Assembly: GCF_017745275.1 (NCBI RefSeq)
Contig: NZ_JAGHZS010000001.1
Coordinates: forward strand, 930,001-994,000
DNA: 64,000 bases
Origin: Chitinophaga sp.
GTDB taxonomy: Bacteria; Bacteroidota; Bacteroidia; Chitinophagales; Chitinophagaceae
Reading direction: 5' to 3'
Shown: in pieces, positions 35,579 through 43,606 of the stretch
How positions within the stretch are numbered: the stretch's first letter is position 1
Layout of the letters: every line of letters starts with the position of its first letter
Notes under the pieces: model-generated
Seen by the model: the letters and a program-made list of their open reading frames with translations, nothing else
What the model was told of the DNA's origin: nothing
Databases searched by the model: none
Position numbers and translations under genes: made by a program

Positions 35579-36136
35579 TTGTGGCAGCAAGCCAGAACCG
35601 GCGATACAAAAGCATTTGAGCAATTGTATGATGCTACCGTTGTAACCCTTAGTAACCACGCTTACCGGATACTAAAAGACCGCGAACAGGTAAAAGATAT
35701 TATACAGGATGTATTTACCAGTTTATACCTCCGGAGAGATGAAATAGCAGCAGATGTGAATATCAGCGGTTACCTGAACAATGCCGTGAAATATAAAGTG
35801 TCAAATTTGCTGCGGAATAAACTGCTGCAGGAAAATCATCACCAGGTATTAATCAGGCAGGCTTATCAGCAGGAGGTGGTGCAACCAATACAATTAGAGC
35901 AGTCGGAATTAAAAAATCAAATTGCGCGAAGTATTAATACGTTGCCACAAAAATGCAGGGAAGTATTTATGCTGAGCTACTACGGTAATATGGGTTATAA
36001 AGCCATTGCGCAGGAAATGGGTATTTCTGTAAAAACAGTGGAAAAGCATATGAGTAAAGCATTGCAGGTATTACGCAGAGAGCTGAGAACTGCTCATCCG
36101 CTTGGCGCTTTGCTGGTGGCCATATTCATTAGCTAA
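35579..36136 (+). CDS. ECF RNA polymerase sigma factor (locus 1)
   Basis: Predicted extracytoplasmic-function sigma factor. Region 2 is LWQQARTGDTKAFEQLYDAT through QVKDIIQDVFTSLYLRRDEI; region 4 is INTLPQKCREVFMLSYYGNMGYKAIAQEMGISVKTVEKHM. The start is a problem: the conserved part has no ATG or GTG before it closer than a GTG at 35384, only 7 bases from the divergent fecR. A -7-like TATCTTTG sits at 35519. TTG at 35579 gives 185 aa, a normal length, but ATT (35540) or ATA (35567) are possible. It is divergent from fecR with about 200 bases between. Confidence 0.85.
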   Translation: MWQQARTGDTKAFEQLYDATVVTLSNHAYRILKDREQVKDIIQDVFTSLYLRRDEIAADVNISGYLNNAVKYKVSNLLRNKLLQENHHQVLIRQAYQQEVVQPIQLEQSELKNQIARSINTLPQKCREVFMLSYYGNMGYKAIAQEMGISVKTVEKHMSKALQVLRRELRTAHPLGALLVAIFIS

Positions 36137-36148
36137 AGCGCGGGTTGA

Positions 36149-36249
36149 GGTTTTGTTCAGGATTATGCTGATTAGAACTGATTTTTATTATTTGATTTTA
36201 GAAGATAAAAAAGAATCAGCCCAATCAGAATAATCCTGAATAACACAAA
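36149..36249. repeat. Long imperfect inverted repeat, CAGGATTATnCTGATT family (copy 2)
   Basis: The left arm has TTCAGGATTATGCTGATT followed by AGAACTGATTTTT; the complement of the right arm has TTCAGGATTATTCTGATT followed by GGGCTGATTCTT. Both match the arms of the repeat at 821-968. It lies between the sigma gene and the next plus-strand gene and fills most of that gap. Confidence 0.72.
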
Positions 36250-36279
36250 AAGCCGTTTATTTGTAGTAAATAGCGATGG

Positions 36280-37263
36280 ATGAAACGTTTATTTTGTTGC
36301 TGTATCCTGCTCATACCCTTTTTTTCCCAGGCACAGGAATTAGTAAATTACAGGGATACATTACACAATTTTGCAGTAGGCGTACCCAAAGGATGGGATA
36401 CCTGGAAAAGTACCCAGGCGCCCGCCATTAAATTTATTGCACAACGGTTGTTGGCGGACAGTACGCAAAAAGCACCGGAAAGTTTTAATGTAAGTATCCT
36501 GTCGGAACCCGCTTCCAGCCCGGATAAGATTGTAAAGAAACTATTGAACTATACTGGCCGGAACCCCTTCTTCCGGCTCATTGATTCAGGGAGTATTATC
36601 AGCAACGGCAGGCGCACCATATGGCTGGATGAAATACACCTGGAGCCGAACCGTCCCGACACCTTCTTTACCAGTATTTTCCTCTCGTATACAGATAATA
36701 AAGTGTACCTGTTGAGTGCCACTACCCTATTGCCTTTTTCCGGCGTTTATGCTCCTTTATTTCACCAGATCGGGGAATCATTCCAAACAGGAAAGGCCAT
36801 ACGAAAAGAGCGGCTTAAAATAGCGTTTCCGGCAACAGATAAGTGGAAGATGGTAGCAGATACGGAAGTCGATCATTTTGTGACCCGTCAATACCTGTTA
36901 GATCATGAAACACCGGAAAACTGGAGCCAGATGATTTATGCCATGACCATGGAAAATGTAAAGGTGCCGAATATTGACCAGGCCGTTAAAAGCTTTGCTG
37001 ATGCGGCGATGAGCAAGTCGCCCGGAGCAAAAGTAACGGTATTGCGTAAAGAAAACCTGCCAGGTCACCGTGAGGCCTTGTTCAAGATAGAACCACCGGC
37101 AGTAACGGGAACGCCTGCTCCTGAATCCCAGCTTTATTACATCCTGCAAGGCGCCCGTTCTTTTCACGCGGTTTTCATAGCTAAAAAGGCTGCGGTTTTA
37201 TCTCCCGACTATACCAAAACCTGGGGAAACATTTTCCGCCAAAGCCGGCTGATTAACGAATAG
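36280..37263 (+). CDS. Secreted protein of unknown function with two similar halves
   Basis: A 327-residue protein with signal peptide MKRLFCCCILLIPFFSQAQ. Two stretches look alike in plan: about 25-175 begins DTLHNFAVGVPKGWDTWKS and ends SFQTG; about 180-327 begins RLKIAFPATDKWKMV and ends IFRQSRLI. Each opens with a 'fixed protein in short strand plus P-x-x-W' pattern and has a FIA/FLS-type strand near the end, loosely like the PsbP/DUF1795 fold. I cannot name a family with confidence. It overlaps the convergent membrane protein gene by 11 bases at the 3' end. Confidence 0.75.
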   Translation: MKRLFCCCILLIPFFSQAQELVNYRDTLHNFAVGVPKGWDTWKSTQAPAIKFIAQRLLADSTQKAPESFNVSILSEPASSPDKIVKKLLNYTGRNPFFRLIDSGSIISNGRRTIWLDEIHLEPNRPDTFFTSIFLSYTDNKVYLLSATTLLPFSGVYAPLFHQIGESFQTGKAIRKERLKIAFPATDKWKMVADTEVDHFVTRQYLLDHETPENWSQMIYAMTMENVKVPNIDQAVKSFADAAMSKSPGAKVTVLRKENLPGHREALFKIEPPAVTGTPAPESQLYYILQGARSFHAVFIAKKAAVLSPDYTKTWGNIFRQSRLINE

Positions 37264-37687
37264 CCGGCGTTCCCACAGCGGCAAGCGAAGCGCTTGCCTT
37301 TTCAGCCCGGGGACCGTAAAACTGTATTCCAACGGCGGCGATAGCTGTCAATACAATGGCGATGATATGCGGCATGGCGGTCATTACATTACCGTGTGTG
37401 GCCTGCAACACCAGGGTCATGTCTACTATCGGAACAAAAATACCCGACAGCAATACCACCAGCAGTGCTTTCCGCATATTCAATGCTGCCAGTAAGGTAA
37501 TGATGGCGCCGGAAAATAAATCACGGATCCCTTTGATATAGTGAAAGGAATAATCTCCTCCTGTATTAACATCAATGCCGAAGCCATGTTCTGCTATTTC
37601 CGGCTGCAACAGGAACTTGCAACCAATATACACCAATGTTAAACCAGATACGATAGTGAGGTACTTGAAGAAATTGTAGTGTTTCAT
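37253..37687 (-). CDS. Small four-helix membrane protein (DUF4267-like)
   Basis: A 144-residue integral membrane protein from ATG 37687 (MKHYNFFKYLTIVSGLTLVYIG); the longer frame from 37741 adds 18 polar residues and is less likely. Four hydrophobic segments are visible (about 8-25, 48-68, 72-92, 103-122). GIRDLFSGAIITLLA in the second helix resembles the DUF4267 family. Function unknown. It lies downstream of a Crp-like regulator gene on the same strand (63 bases between) and may be controlled by it. Confidence 0.75.
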   Translation of the reverse strand: MKHYNFFKYLTIVSGLTLVYIGCKFLLQPEIAEHGFGIDVNTGGDYSFHYIKGIRDLFSGAIITLLAALNMRKALLVVLLSGIFVPIVDMTLVLQATHGNVMTAMPHIIAIVLTAIAAVGIQFYGPRAEKASASLAAVGTPAIR

Positions 37688-37750
37688 ATGTTTTGATTTT
37701 ATAACACAAATTTCCTCCTTCGATGACTCAATTTCGTTCACCTGGGTTAA

Positions 37751-38329
37751 CTAATTTCCTTTAGCTATCCGCGCTCGTATTCTGCTAAGTGATTGTGGTT
37801 TTACGCCTATATAAGAAGCAATCATGTATTGGGGTATGCGATGTTGCAACCTGCTGAACTTCTCAAAAAATTCCTGGTAACGTTCTTCCGGTGTAGCCGC
37901 ATATAAAGAAGCTACCTGCTTCAGGGATTCCACAAATACGCTTTCTATAATTAACCGGCCCAGCCGATCTCCCTGTTTCAGCGTATCGTACATAAGTTGC
38001 AGGTTTTCGCGGGAAATAACCAACAACACACTTGGCTCCAGCGCCACAATACTGACGTTGGCCGGTTGCCGCGACAGGAAACTTTCATGATTGCCGAGCC
38101 ATTCATTTTCGCAGGAGAAATAAGTATGCATCTCTTCGCCATCGCGGGTCATTACATAGCGTATTAATCCCTTCTCCACAAATGCTACCTGGTTAGCGAC
38201 TTTCCCTTCCTGGAGAAAGTATTCATTTTTCTTCAGGCTTACCCGGTTAAACAAAGTGGGTATGAATAATTCCTCTTCTTCCGATAAATGGATCAGGTAT
38301 TTAATAGACTGGATTAGTTGCTGGCTCAT
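37751..38329 (-). CDS. Crp/Fnr family transcriptional regulator
   Basis: Predicted regulator with an N-terminal cyclic-nucleotide-binding-like beta roll (about 25-115: FLQEGKVANQVAFVEKGLIRYVM, ENEWLGNHESFLSRQPANVSIVAL) and a C-terminal helix-turn-helix (about 160-190: IPQYMIASYIGVKPQSLSRIRARIA). It is 192 aa, the short form common in Bacteroidota. The nucleotide-contact arginine typical of true CRP is not obvious, so the ligand is unknown. No target site was identified; the membrane protein gene downstream is the nearest candidate. Confidence 0.88.
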   Translation of the reverse strand: MSQQLIQSIKYLIHLSEEEELFIPTLFNRVSLKKNEYFLQEGKVANQVAFVEKGLIRYVMTRDGEEMHTYFSCENEWLGNHESFLSRQPANVSIVALEPSVLLVISRENLQLMYDTLKQGDRLGRLIIESVFVESLKQVASLYAATPEERYQEFFEKFSRLQHRIPQYMIASYIGVKPQSLSRIRARIAKGN

Positions 38330-38500
38330 AGCCTATAAAAATAAATCTTTTATGTCAGCTAAAAGAGTGCTATGAAAATTATGTGTATACTGATTTCAGT
38401 TATATATTCACCGGATATTCAGTCGGCCTTACCGTTTGCTCATTGGATAAAACCCGGGCTGCTGATCCAGGTAGCTTTGGTACAATAAAATTATTGTATC

Positions 38501-41194
38501 ATGAAAAAAACAGCCTATTTATGCTTACTGCTTATCCTGCCGCTACTGTTACGGGCACAGGATAAAACGGGATATTTTGCATTAAAACCCGGCGACTGGT
38601 TTGATATGCAAGTAACCCAGGGGACAGAAAATGGCCCATATAGTGACTTGGAGCCCACTATGCTATTTACTTCCAGGTATGTATTGCGATATTATTTGCA
38701 AACACTGTACCCCAATGGCAATCAACAATATCTAATCACACAGGAAAGAGTTGTCCGGTATTTTCCACAACGGGATGATAATTATGGATGGGCAGGATAC
38801 GACAGCTATTATCCTCCCTATAAACAGGGACTGGATAAAAAACCCGCCGGCGGTTCCTTCCACCTGGAAATCACTCCCACCGGGCAAATAGTAACCCTTG
38901 TGGCAGACAAGGACCAACCACCCCCTCCCCTTCAGCTGGTTACCTACAGCCCCAAAAAAAGTATAGCCGCTGACGTTACTTACACCTACACTCCCATGCA
39001 GGCTGTAGAATTGCGCACCATAGTGGAACAGCTATTTGCACACCGCCCTTCCGAAAAAATAGTACCCATTCGTATTGCGGGTGAAAAAAAAAGCTATTCA
39101 CAACTGCTCATTGCCGCTTCCTTTCCACTGACAGGTAATACCTTACTAAAAGGTATAGCACCATCACCGTCAGAAAAAACAATGAAGATTACCCTGCCGA
39201 ATCTTACTATCCAGACTCCCATTAATAGCAAAGGAGAATTCTCCTGCCTTTTGCAGCTTTCAGAACCTACCCTGGGCTTTTTTAAGGGAGGGGGAACCGG
39301 AGGTGATTTTTTCATGGTGCCAGGCGATACACTTACTGTTAATGCCGGAAACCGCGCCGTGCCAATTACCTTTACCGGCAGTGCAGCAATGAATACTCAA
39401 CTGGGTATGGAACTCAGTCGCCTCCTTTATGCCGGTGGGGTAAACATCAACAACGCCACCAGTCTCTCCGGTGTTTTAGCCATGCAAAACGCTGCCACCA
39501 AAGAATTCAATACATTGCTACATAATTATGAAGACAAGGCATCACCGGTAGCCCTGGATTATTACAAAACCGCCTGGCGTTACAATATCGCCAGCGACTG
39601 GCTCCTGTATCTTTATAGTCATAATTACCAGGCCGACAGCGCTTCCCTACCTTTTCAACGGCTACCCGAAGCTGTAGCCAGTGGCATTGATTATATGCCT
39701 GTGTTGTTGAACCCCTACAAAGAAAACTACTTCTACCGCTATTACCTAGGCTGGGCGTTACTTTTCCAGCAGTCACGCATCAGTATGTCTGCAGGTGGGA
39801 GTATAGTGGGCTTTTCATTTTACAAGGATTACTTTGCACTGCTTTCCTCGTTGAAAGGATATCCATTGTATTATATGCTATCTGAAGGCATCCGGAAGGA
39901 ATTGAAAAGAAGAAGCTGGCAGGATAATCAACGTCTGAAACCTTATATGGAAGACTTTATCCACAATTGCGGAGATAGCAGTATGACCATTCCCATCATC
40001 AACGACTGGCAGTCAATGAATCGTTGGGCTCCAGGCAATGTGTTACCCTTCACGCAACTTCCACTTGTTAAAGGTAAAACCTACAACTTCCAAACAACTC
40101 CAGGCAAAATCACCTGCCTGATATTAAATGGTGGCGGTCCTATTGACGACAGTGTATTAGTGAATACCATTAAGCGTCATCCGGATGTGACTTTTGTATA
40201 CGCTGCGATCAACGAATCTTTCCCGGTATCAAAACTTCCAATTCTCAGCCCATATTCTAACGTTACCGTCGTGGAACTGGAAAATAAAGACAAAGATAAC
40301 TATGCCACCTATGGCTTTTCGGGATATGGTGAGAAAAACATAGTAATACTGGATAAATGGGGCAAAATTACAGCAGACCACATTCAAACAATAGATAATA
40401 ACTGGAGTACAGTGGATGAGGCAATAGAAGCAGCTGCTAAAGTCCCCCGTGTTTCCTTCTTACAAAAATCAAATATCCTGAACATCGCAGGGTGGAGCTT
40501 CGGCTCCATTCTGTTTACCGCGCTAGTTGGTTTCTGGATATACCGCGCACGTATACGCCGCATTCGCGCCGCCGCAGCCATTCAAAGCACTATCCGGGAA
40601 CTGGAAATAAAAGCCATCCGCTCACAGATGAATCCGCACTTTATTTTCAATGCACTCAACTCTATCCAGTCACTTATCAATACCTCCCAGTATAAAGCCG
40701 CTAATACTTACCTGGTGAAGTTTTCGATGTTATTGAGATATGTGCTGCAACACGCCGAAAAAAATACCCTGACACTGGAAGAAGAGTTAAATACCATCCG
40801 CCTGTACTGTGAACTGGAACAACTGCGCTTTGATTTTACTTTTAAAATAGCTATTGCAGAAGATATAGCTACTGAGTTGGTGGAGATACCCGGTATGATA
40901 TTACAACCATTGGTGGAAAACGCCATCCTGCATGGCCTGGCAGCCAAAGGTAAAGCTGGTATTTTGCATATTACCGCCAAACAGGAAGACGCTACCCTTC
41001 TGATTACAGTACGAGATAATGGTAATGGCTACCATCCTTCGTCCGCTAATAACGGCCAGCATAATGGTGTAGGACTTAAACTGGTCAGGCAAAGACTAGA
41101 ACTATTCAAAGTACCCGGACAAAGCGCCCGGCTGGATATCACTAACCATCACGGCACTACGGCATTACTCACGATTCCAATTGAAGCAGCATGA
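38501..41194 (+). CDS. LytS/YehU-type sensor histidine kinase with large periplasmic region
   Basis: Predicted membrane sensor kinase, 897 aa. Signal peptide MKKTAYLCLLLILPLLLRAQ, a periplasmic region of about 640 residues, one membrane helix (about 664-683, FGSILFTALVGFWIY) and a cytoplasmic kinase. The kinase has the His_kinase motif QMNPHFIFNALNSIQSLI with His713, and an ATPase with LQPLVENAILHG, TVRDNGNGY and GVGLKLVRQRL. The periplasmic part has a stretch like the DUF4369 domain (about 255-320, MVPGDTLTVNAG) and one like a thioredoxin-fold domain without cysteines (about 535-650: ITCLILNGGG, FVYAAINES, KNIVILDKWGKI). It overlaps the response regulator gene by four bases. Confidence 0.9.
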   Translation: MKKTAYLCLLLILPLLLRAQDKTGYFALKPGDWFDMQVTQGTENGPYSDLEPTMLFTSRYVLRYYLQTLYPNGNQQYLITQERVVRYFPQRDDNYGWAGYDSYYPPYKQGLDKKPAGGSFHLEITPTGQIVTLVADKDQPPPPLQLVTYSPKKSIAADVTYTYTPMQAVELRTIVEQLFAHRPSEKIVPIRIAGEKKSYSQLLIAASFPLTGNTLLKGIAPSPSEKTMKITLPNLTIQTPINSKGEFSCLLQLSEPTLGFFKGGGTGGDFFMVPGDTLTVNAGNRAVPITFTGSAAMNTQLGMELSRLLYAGGVNINNATSLSGVLAMQNAATKEFNTLLHNYEDKASPVALDYYKTAWRYNIASDWLLYLYSHNYQADSASLPFQRLPEAVASGIDYMPVLLNPYKENYFYRYYLGWALLFQQSRISMSAGGSIVGFSFYKDYFALLSSLKGYPLYYMLSEGIRKELKRRSWQDNQRLKPYMEDFIHNCGDSSMTIPIINDWQSMNRWAPGNVLPFTQLPLVKGKTYNFQTTPGKITCLILNGGGPIDDSVLVNTIKRHPDVTFVYAAINESFPVSKLPILSPYSNVTVVELENKDKDNYATYGFSGYGEKNIVILDKWGKITADHIQTIDNNWSTVDEAIEAAAKVPRVSFLQKSNILNIAGWSFGSILFTALVGFWIYRARIRRIRAAAAIQSTIRELEIKAIRSQMNPHFIFNALNSIQSLINTSQYKAANTYLVKFSMLLRYVLQHAEKNTLTLEEELNTIRLYCELEQLRFDFTFKIAIAEDIATELVEIPGMILQPLVENAILHGLAAKGKAGILHITAKQEDATLLITVRDNGNGYHPSSANNGQHNGVGLKLVRQRLELFKVPGQSARLDITNHHGTTALLTIPIEAA

Positions 41195-41940
41195 AAATAA
41201 AAAGTATCCTGGTAGATGATGAATACAAAAGCCGCGATAACCTGCGCGCATTGCTCACCGAATATTGCCCGGCAGTAGAAATTGTGGGAGAAGCTGATTC
41301 CGCCGCCACCGCGCTTAAGCTCATCAAACAACTGGAACCCGACCTGCTTTTTCTCGACATTGAAATGCCAGGTGGCTCCGGGTTTCAACTGCTACAATCC
41401 CTCCCCACCCACCGCAACTTCGAAGTTATTTTTGTAACCGCTTATGATCAATATGGCATTGCTGCTGTAAAAGCCTGCGCCATTGATTATGTACTAAAGC
41501 CTATTGATGTGCTGGAACTCTCCTCCGCCGTTGAAAAGGCGATGGCGCAAATTATTCCTCAACGGGAAAACCACCGGCTGCGGGAACTCATCGCCAACAT
41601 CAGCAAACCCGCCGTAGAGGCCCGCATTGCGTTTCCGCTGGCAGACAAAATTGTTTTCGCCGCGCCAGAAGATATTATACGCCTCGAAGCCGCTGGAAAT
41701 TACACGCATGTATACATCTCCGGACAAAAAAAATTAATTGTCTGCAAAACACTCAAGGAATATCATGACCTGCTGGCCGACAAACACTTTATCCGTACCC
41801 ATCAGTCACATCTGATCAACCGACATAAAATTACCGCCCTCATAAAATCAGAAGGAGGCGCCATTGCTATGGAAGATGGCAGCCAGGTACCTATTTCCCG
41901 GCAAAGGAAAGAGGAGATCTTAAAGCAACTGATGAAATAA
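41191..41940 (+). CDS. LytTR family response regulator
   Basis: Predicted DNA-binding partner of the preceding kinase, 249 aa. The receiver domain (1-120) has the phosphorylation site Asp56 in LLFLDIEMPGGSG, the acidic pair in LVDDEYKSRDN and Lys in DYVLKPID. The LytTR domain (about 148-247) has IIRLEAAGNYTHVYISG, KTLKEYHDLL and FIRTHQSHLINRHKI. The ATGA overlap with the kinase shows translational coupling. Targets unknown. Confidence 0.94.
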   Translation: MKIKSILVDDEYKSRDNLRALLTEYCPAVEIVGEADSAATALKLIKQLEPDLLFLDIEMPGGSGFQLLQSLPTHRNFEVIFVTAYDQYGIAAVKACAIDYVLKPIDVLELSSAVEKAMAQIIPQRENHRLRELIANISKPAVEARIAFPLADKIVFAAPEDIIRLEAAGNYTHVYISGQKKLIVCKTLKEYHDLLADKHFIRTHQSHLINRHKITALIKSEGGAIAMEDGSQVPISRQRKEEILKQLMK

Positions 41941-41942
41941 CG

Positions 41943-42389
41943 TTAACGGGTATCCGCATTGTTAGCGCAATCACTTTCCGGCTGATGTACTTTTTCGAAA
42001 TCCTTCTCATGATCATCATCTACAAAAACCACCGTTTCCTCCGGGGAAGAAGGAGAATATTGAATGGTCCATTCGGCGGTCCCCTTCTGCTGGTCCAGCC
42101 ATTTAAAGGTATATACTGATTCCTTTCCTTTCAGCCGGTAACCACCATTTACCGGGGTGGTGCTTACAATACGGCTGTCGTTCACCTCCATCGGCAACAC
42201 TTCATGAATTGCCGAATCAGTTACTTTCATTTTTCGCAAGTCCAATGCGCAGGGAATGTATATTACATAAGCATTATTAATACGGGTTACCTGGGTCCAG
42301 TTGCCTTCATAGGGTTGAGGCTGGCGCTTATTGGTACAGGCAGGTAACAACAGATACAACAGGGTTAGGGCAAATAACAATCTGGTCAT
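41943..42389 (-). CDS. Small lipoprotein of unknown function
   Basis: A 148-residue predicted lipoprotein: MTRLLFALTLLYLLLPACTNK, with the lipid-modified Cys at 18. The mature part begins with YEGNWTQV and looks like a single small beta domain (GGYRLKGKESVYTFKWLDQQKGTAEWTIQY). The C-terminus is acidic with DDDHEKDF. I do not recognise a family. It converges on the response regulator gene with 2 bases between. Confidence 0.75.
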   Translation of the reverse strand: MTRLLFALTLLYLLLPACTNKRQPQPYEGNWTQVTRINNAYVIYIPCALDLRKMKVTDSAIHEVLPMEVNDSRIVSTTPVNGGYRLKGKESVYTFKWLDQQKGTAEWTIQYSPSSPEETVVFVDDDHEKDFEKVHQPESDCANNADTR

Positions 42390-42430
42390 GGGATAGTTAG
42401 GGTTTATATTTAAAAAGGCCCATTAAAAAT

Positions 42431-42553
42431 ATAGCATAAAGCTGAAAGCACAAAGCAAAAAGCTCTTGCAAAGAAGCAAAGGAGCAAAGAGGCTAAGGGA
42501 GAAATATCTTAGCGTCTTTGCTCCTTTGCTTCTTTGCAAGAGCTTTCTGCTAT
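42431..42553. repeat. Heptad-arm hairpin element, copy 3
   Basis: The left arm (42431-42490) opens with four heptads (AGCATAA, AGCTGAA, AGCACAA, AGCAAAA) and then AGCTCTTGCAAAG. The right arm (42515-42553, as complement) has only one heptad, AGCAGAA, before the same core. The core holds three 8-base GCAAAG-type repeats (GCAAAGAA, GCAAAGGA, GCAAAGAG) on both arms and a closing CTAAG/CTTAG stem. The right arm overlaps the stop codon of the isoaspartyl peptidase gene. Confidence 0.8.
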
Positions 42554-43584
42554 TTATAAATAGCAATTTCAATTTTACCATCTTTAGTAACAGCGCCTCT
42601 GTACATGCCTTCTGTATTAAAAGACATGGTCATGTTGCCTTGCTTATCCAATGCAATCAGGCCTCCGTCGCCACCCATATCGCCAACTTTTTTGATCACG
42701 GTATTGCCTGCCTGCTGTACAGTCAGTCCTTTATATTCCATCAGGGCAGAGAGATCATAAGCTACTACATTGCGAATATAATACTCACCCCAACCCGTAC
42801 ACGAAATTGCTGCGGTTTGATTATTAGCGTAAGTACCGGCGCCAATAATTGGAGAATCCCCTATGCGACCATATTTTTTGTTGGTCATACCACCAGTTGA
42901 AGTAGCGGCTGCGAGGTTACCCTGCTTATCTAACGCCACCGCACCTACGGTGCCAAATTTATAGTCTATGTTTTTGATACCCAGCTTTCCCGGATTCGTA
43001 TAGGCGTTGGATTTAGCTGCAGCAATAGAGTCTTCACGCAATGCCCGTTGCAGGTCTCTCCAGCGCGACTCTGTTCTGAAATAAGCAGGGTCCACTATTT
43101 CCAGGCCTGCTTCTTTCGCAAACTTTTCTGCACCGGGGCCTACCATCATCACATGTTCCGACTTCTCCATCACCGCCCGTGCAGCACTTACCGGGTTGCG
43201 TACTGTAGTAACACCCGCTACCGCACCAGCTGCTTTGGTTTTTCCATTCATGATAGCTGCATCCAGCTCATTGCGGCCATCATGTGTAAAAACAGCGCCC
43301 TTACCTGCATTAAAAAGTGAATCATCTTCCAGTACCCTCACCGTGGCTTCTACCGCATCCAAACTGCTGCCACCACCTTTCAGCACACCATAGCCTGTTT
43401 CCAGCGCATGCTTCAGGGAAGCCTTGTAGGCCGCTTCCTTTTCCGGTGTCATATTCTTCTGCAGAATAGTACCCGCGCCACCGTGAATTACCAATACATA
43501 GGAAGATCGCTGCTGTGCTACCGCCGGTGTAAAGGCGGAGATACCCAGTATTCCCATCAATAAATAACCAAACCAACCTTTCAT
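42550..43584 (-). CDS. Secreted isoaspartyl peptidase / plant-type L-asparaginase (Ntn hydrolase)
   Basis: Predicted N-terminal-nucleophile hydrolase that cleaves beta-aspartyl peptides, 344 aa. Signal peptide ends FTPAVAQQ, so it acts outside the cytoplasm. The N-terminal part has LVIHGGAGTI; autocleavage before Thr212 in YKFGTVGAVALD would free the catalytic threonine. ATSTGGMTNKKYGRIGDSPIIGAGTYANN is the typical substrate region. It lies 22 bases after the cyanophycinase gene, so its natural substrate may be beta-Asp-Arg dipeptides, which it would split to aspartate and arginine. End of the locus; a hairpin follows at once. Confidence 0.92.
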   Translation of the reverse strand: MKGWFGYLLMGILGISAFTPAVAQQRSSYVLVIHGGAGTILQKNMTPEKEAAYKASLKHALETGYGVLKGGGSSLDAVEATVRVLEDDSLFNAGKGAVFTHDGRNELDAAIMNGKTKAAGAVAGVTTVRNPVSAARAVMEKSEHVMMVGPGAEKFAKEAGLEIVDPAYFRTESRWRDLQRALREDSIAAAKSNAYTNPGKLGIKNIDYKFGTVGAVALDKQGNLAAATSTGGMTNKKYGRIGDSPIIGAGTYANNQTAAISCTGWGEYYIRNVVAYDLSALMEYKGLTVQQAGNTVIKKVGDMGGDGGLIALDKQGNMTMSFNTEGMYRGAVTKDGKIEIAIYK

Positions 43585-43606
43585 GTGTACATTTATTAAA
43601 ACGTTA

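Noticed and set aside
38383..38565. 60-residue frame between the Crp-like and kinase genes
   Set aside because: No family features, and it overlaps the signal peptide of the kinase in another frame.
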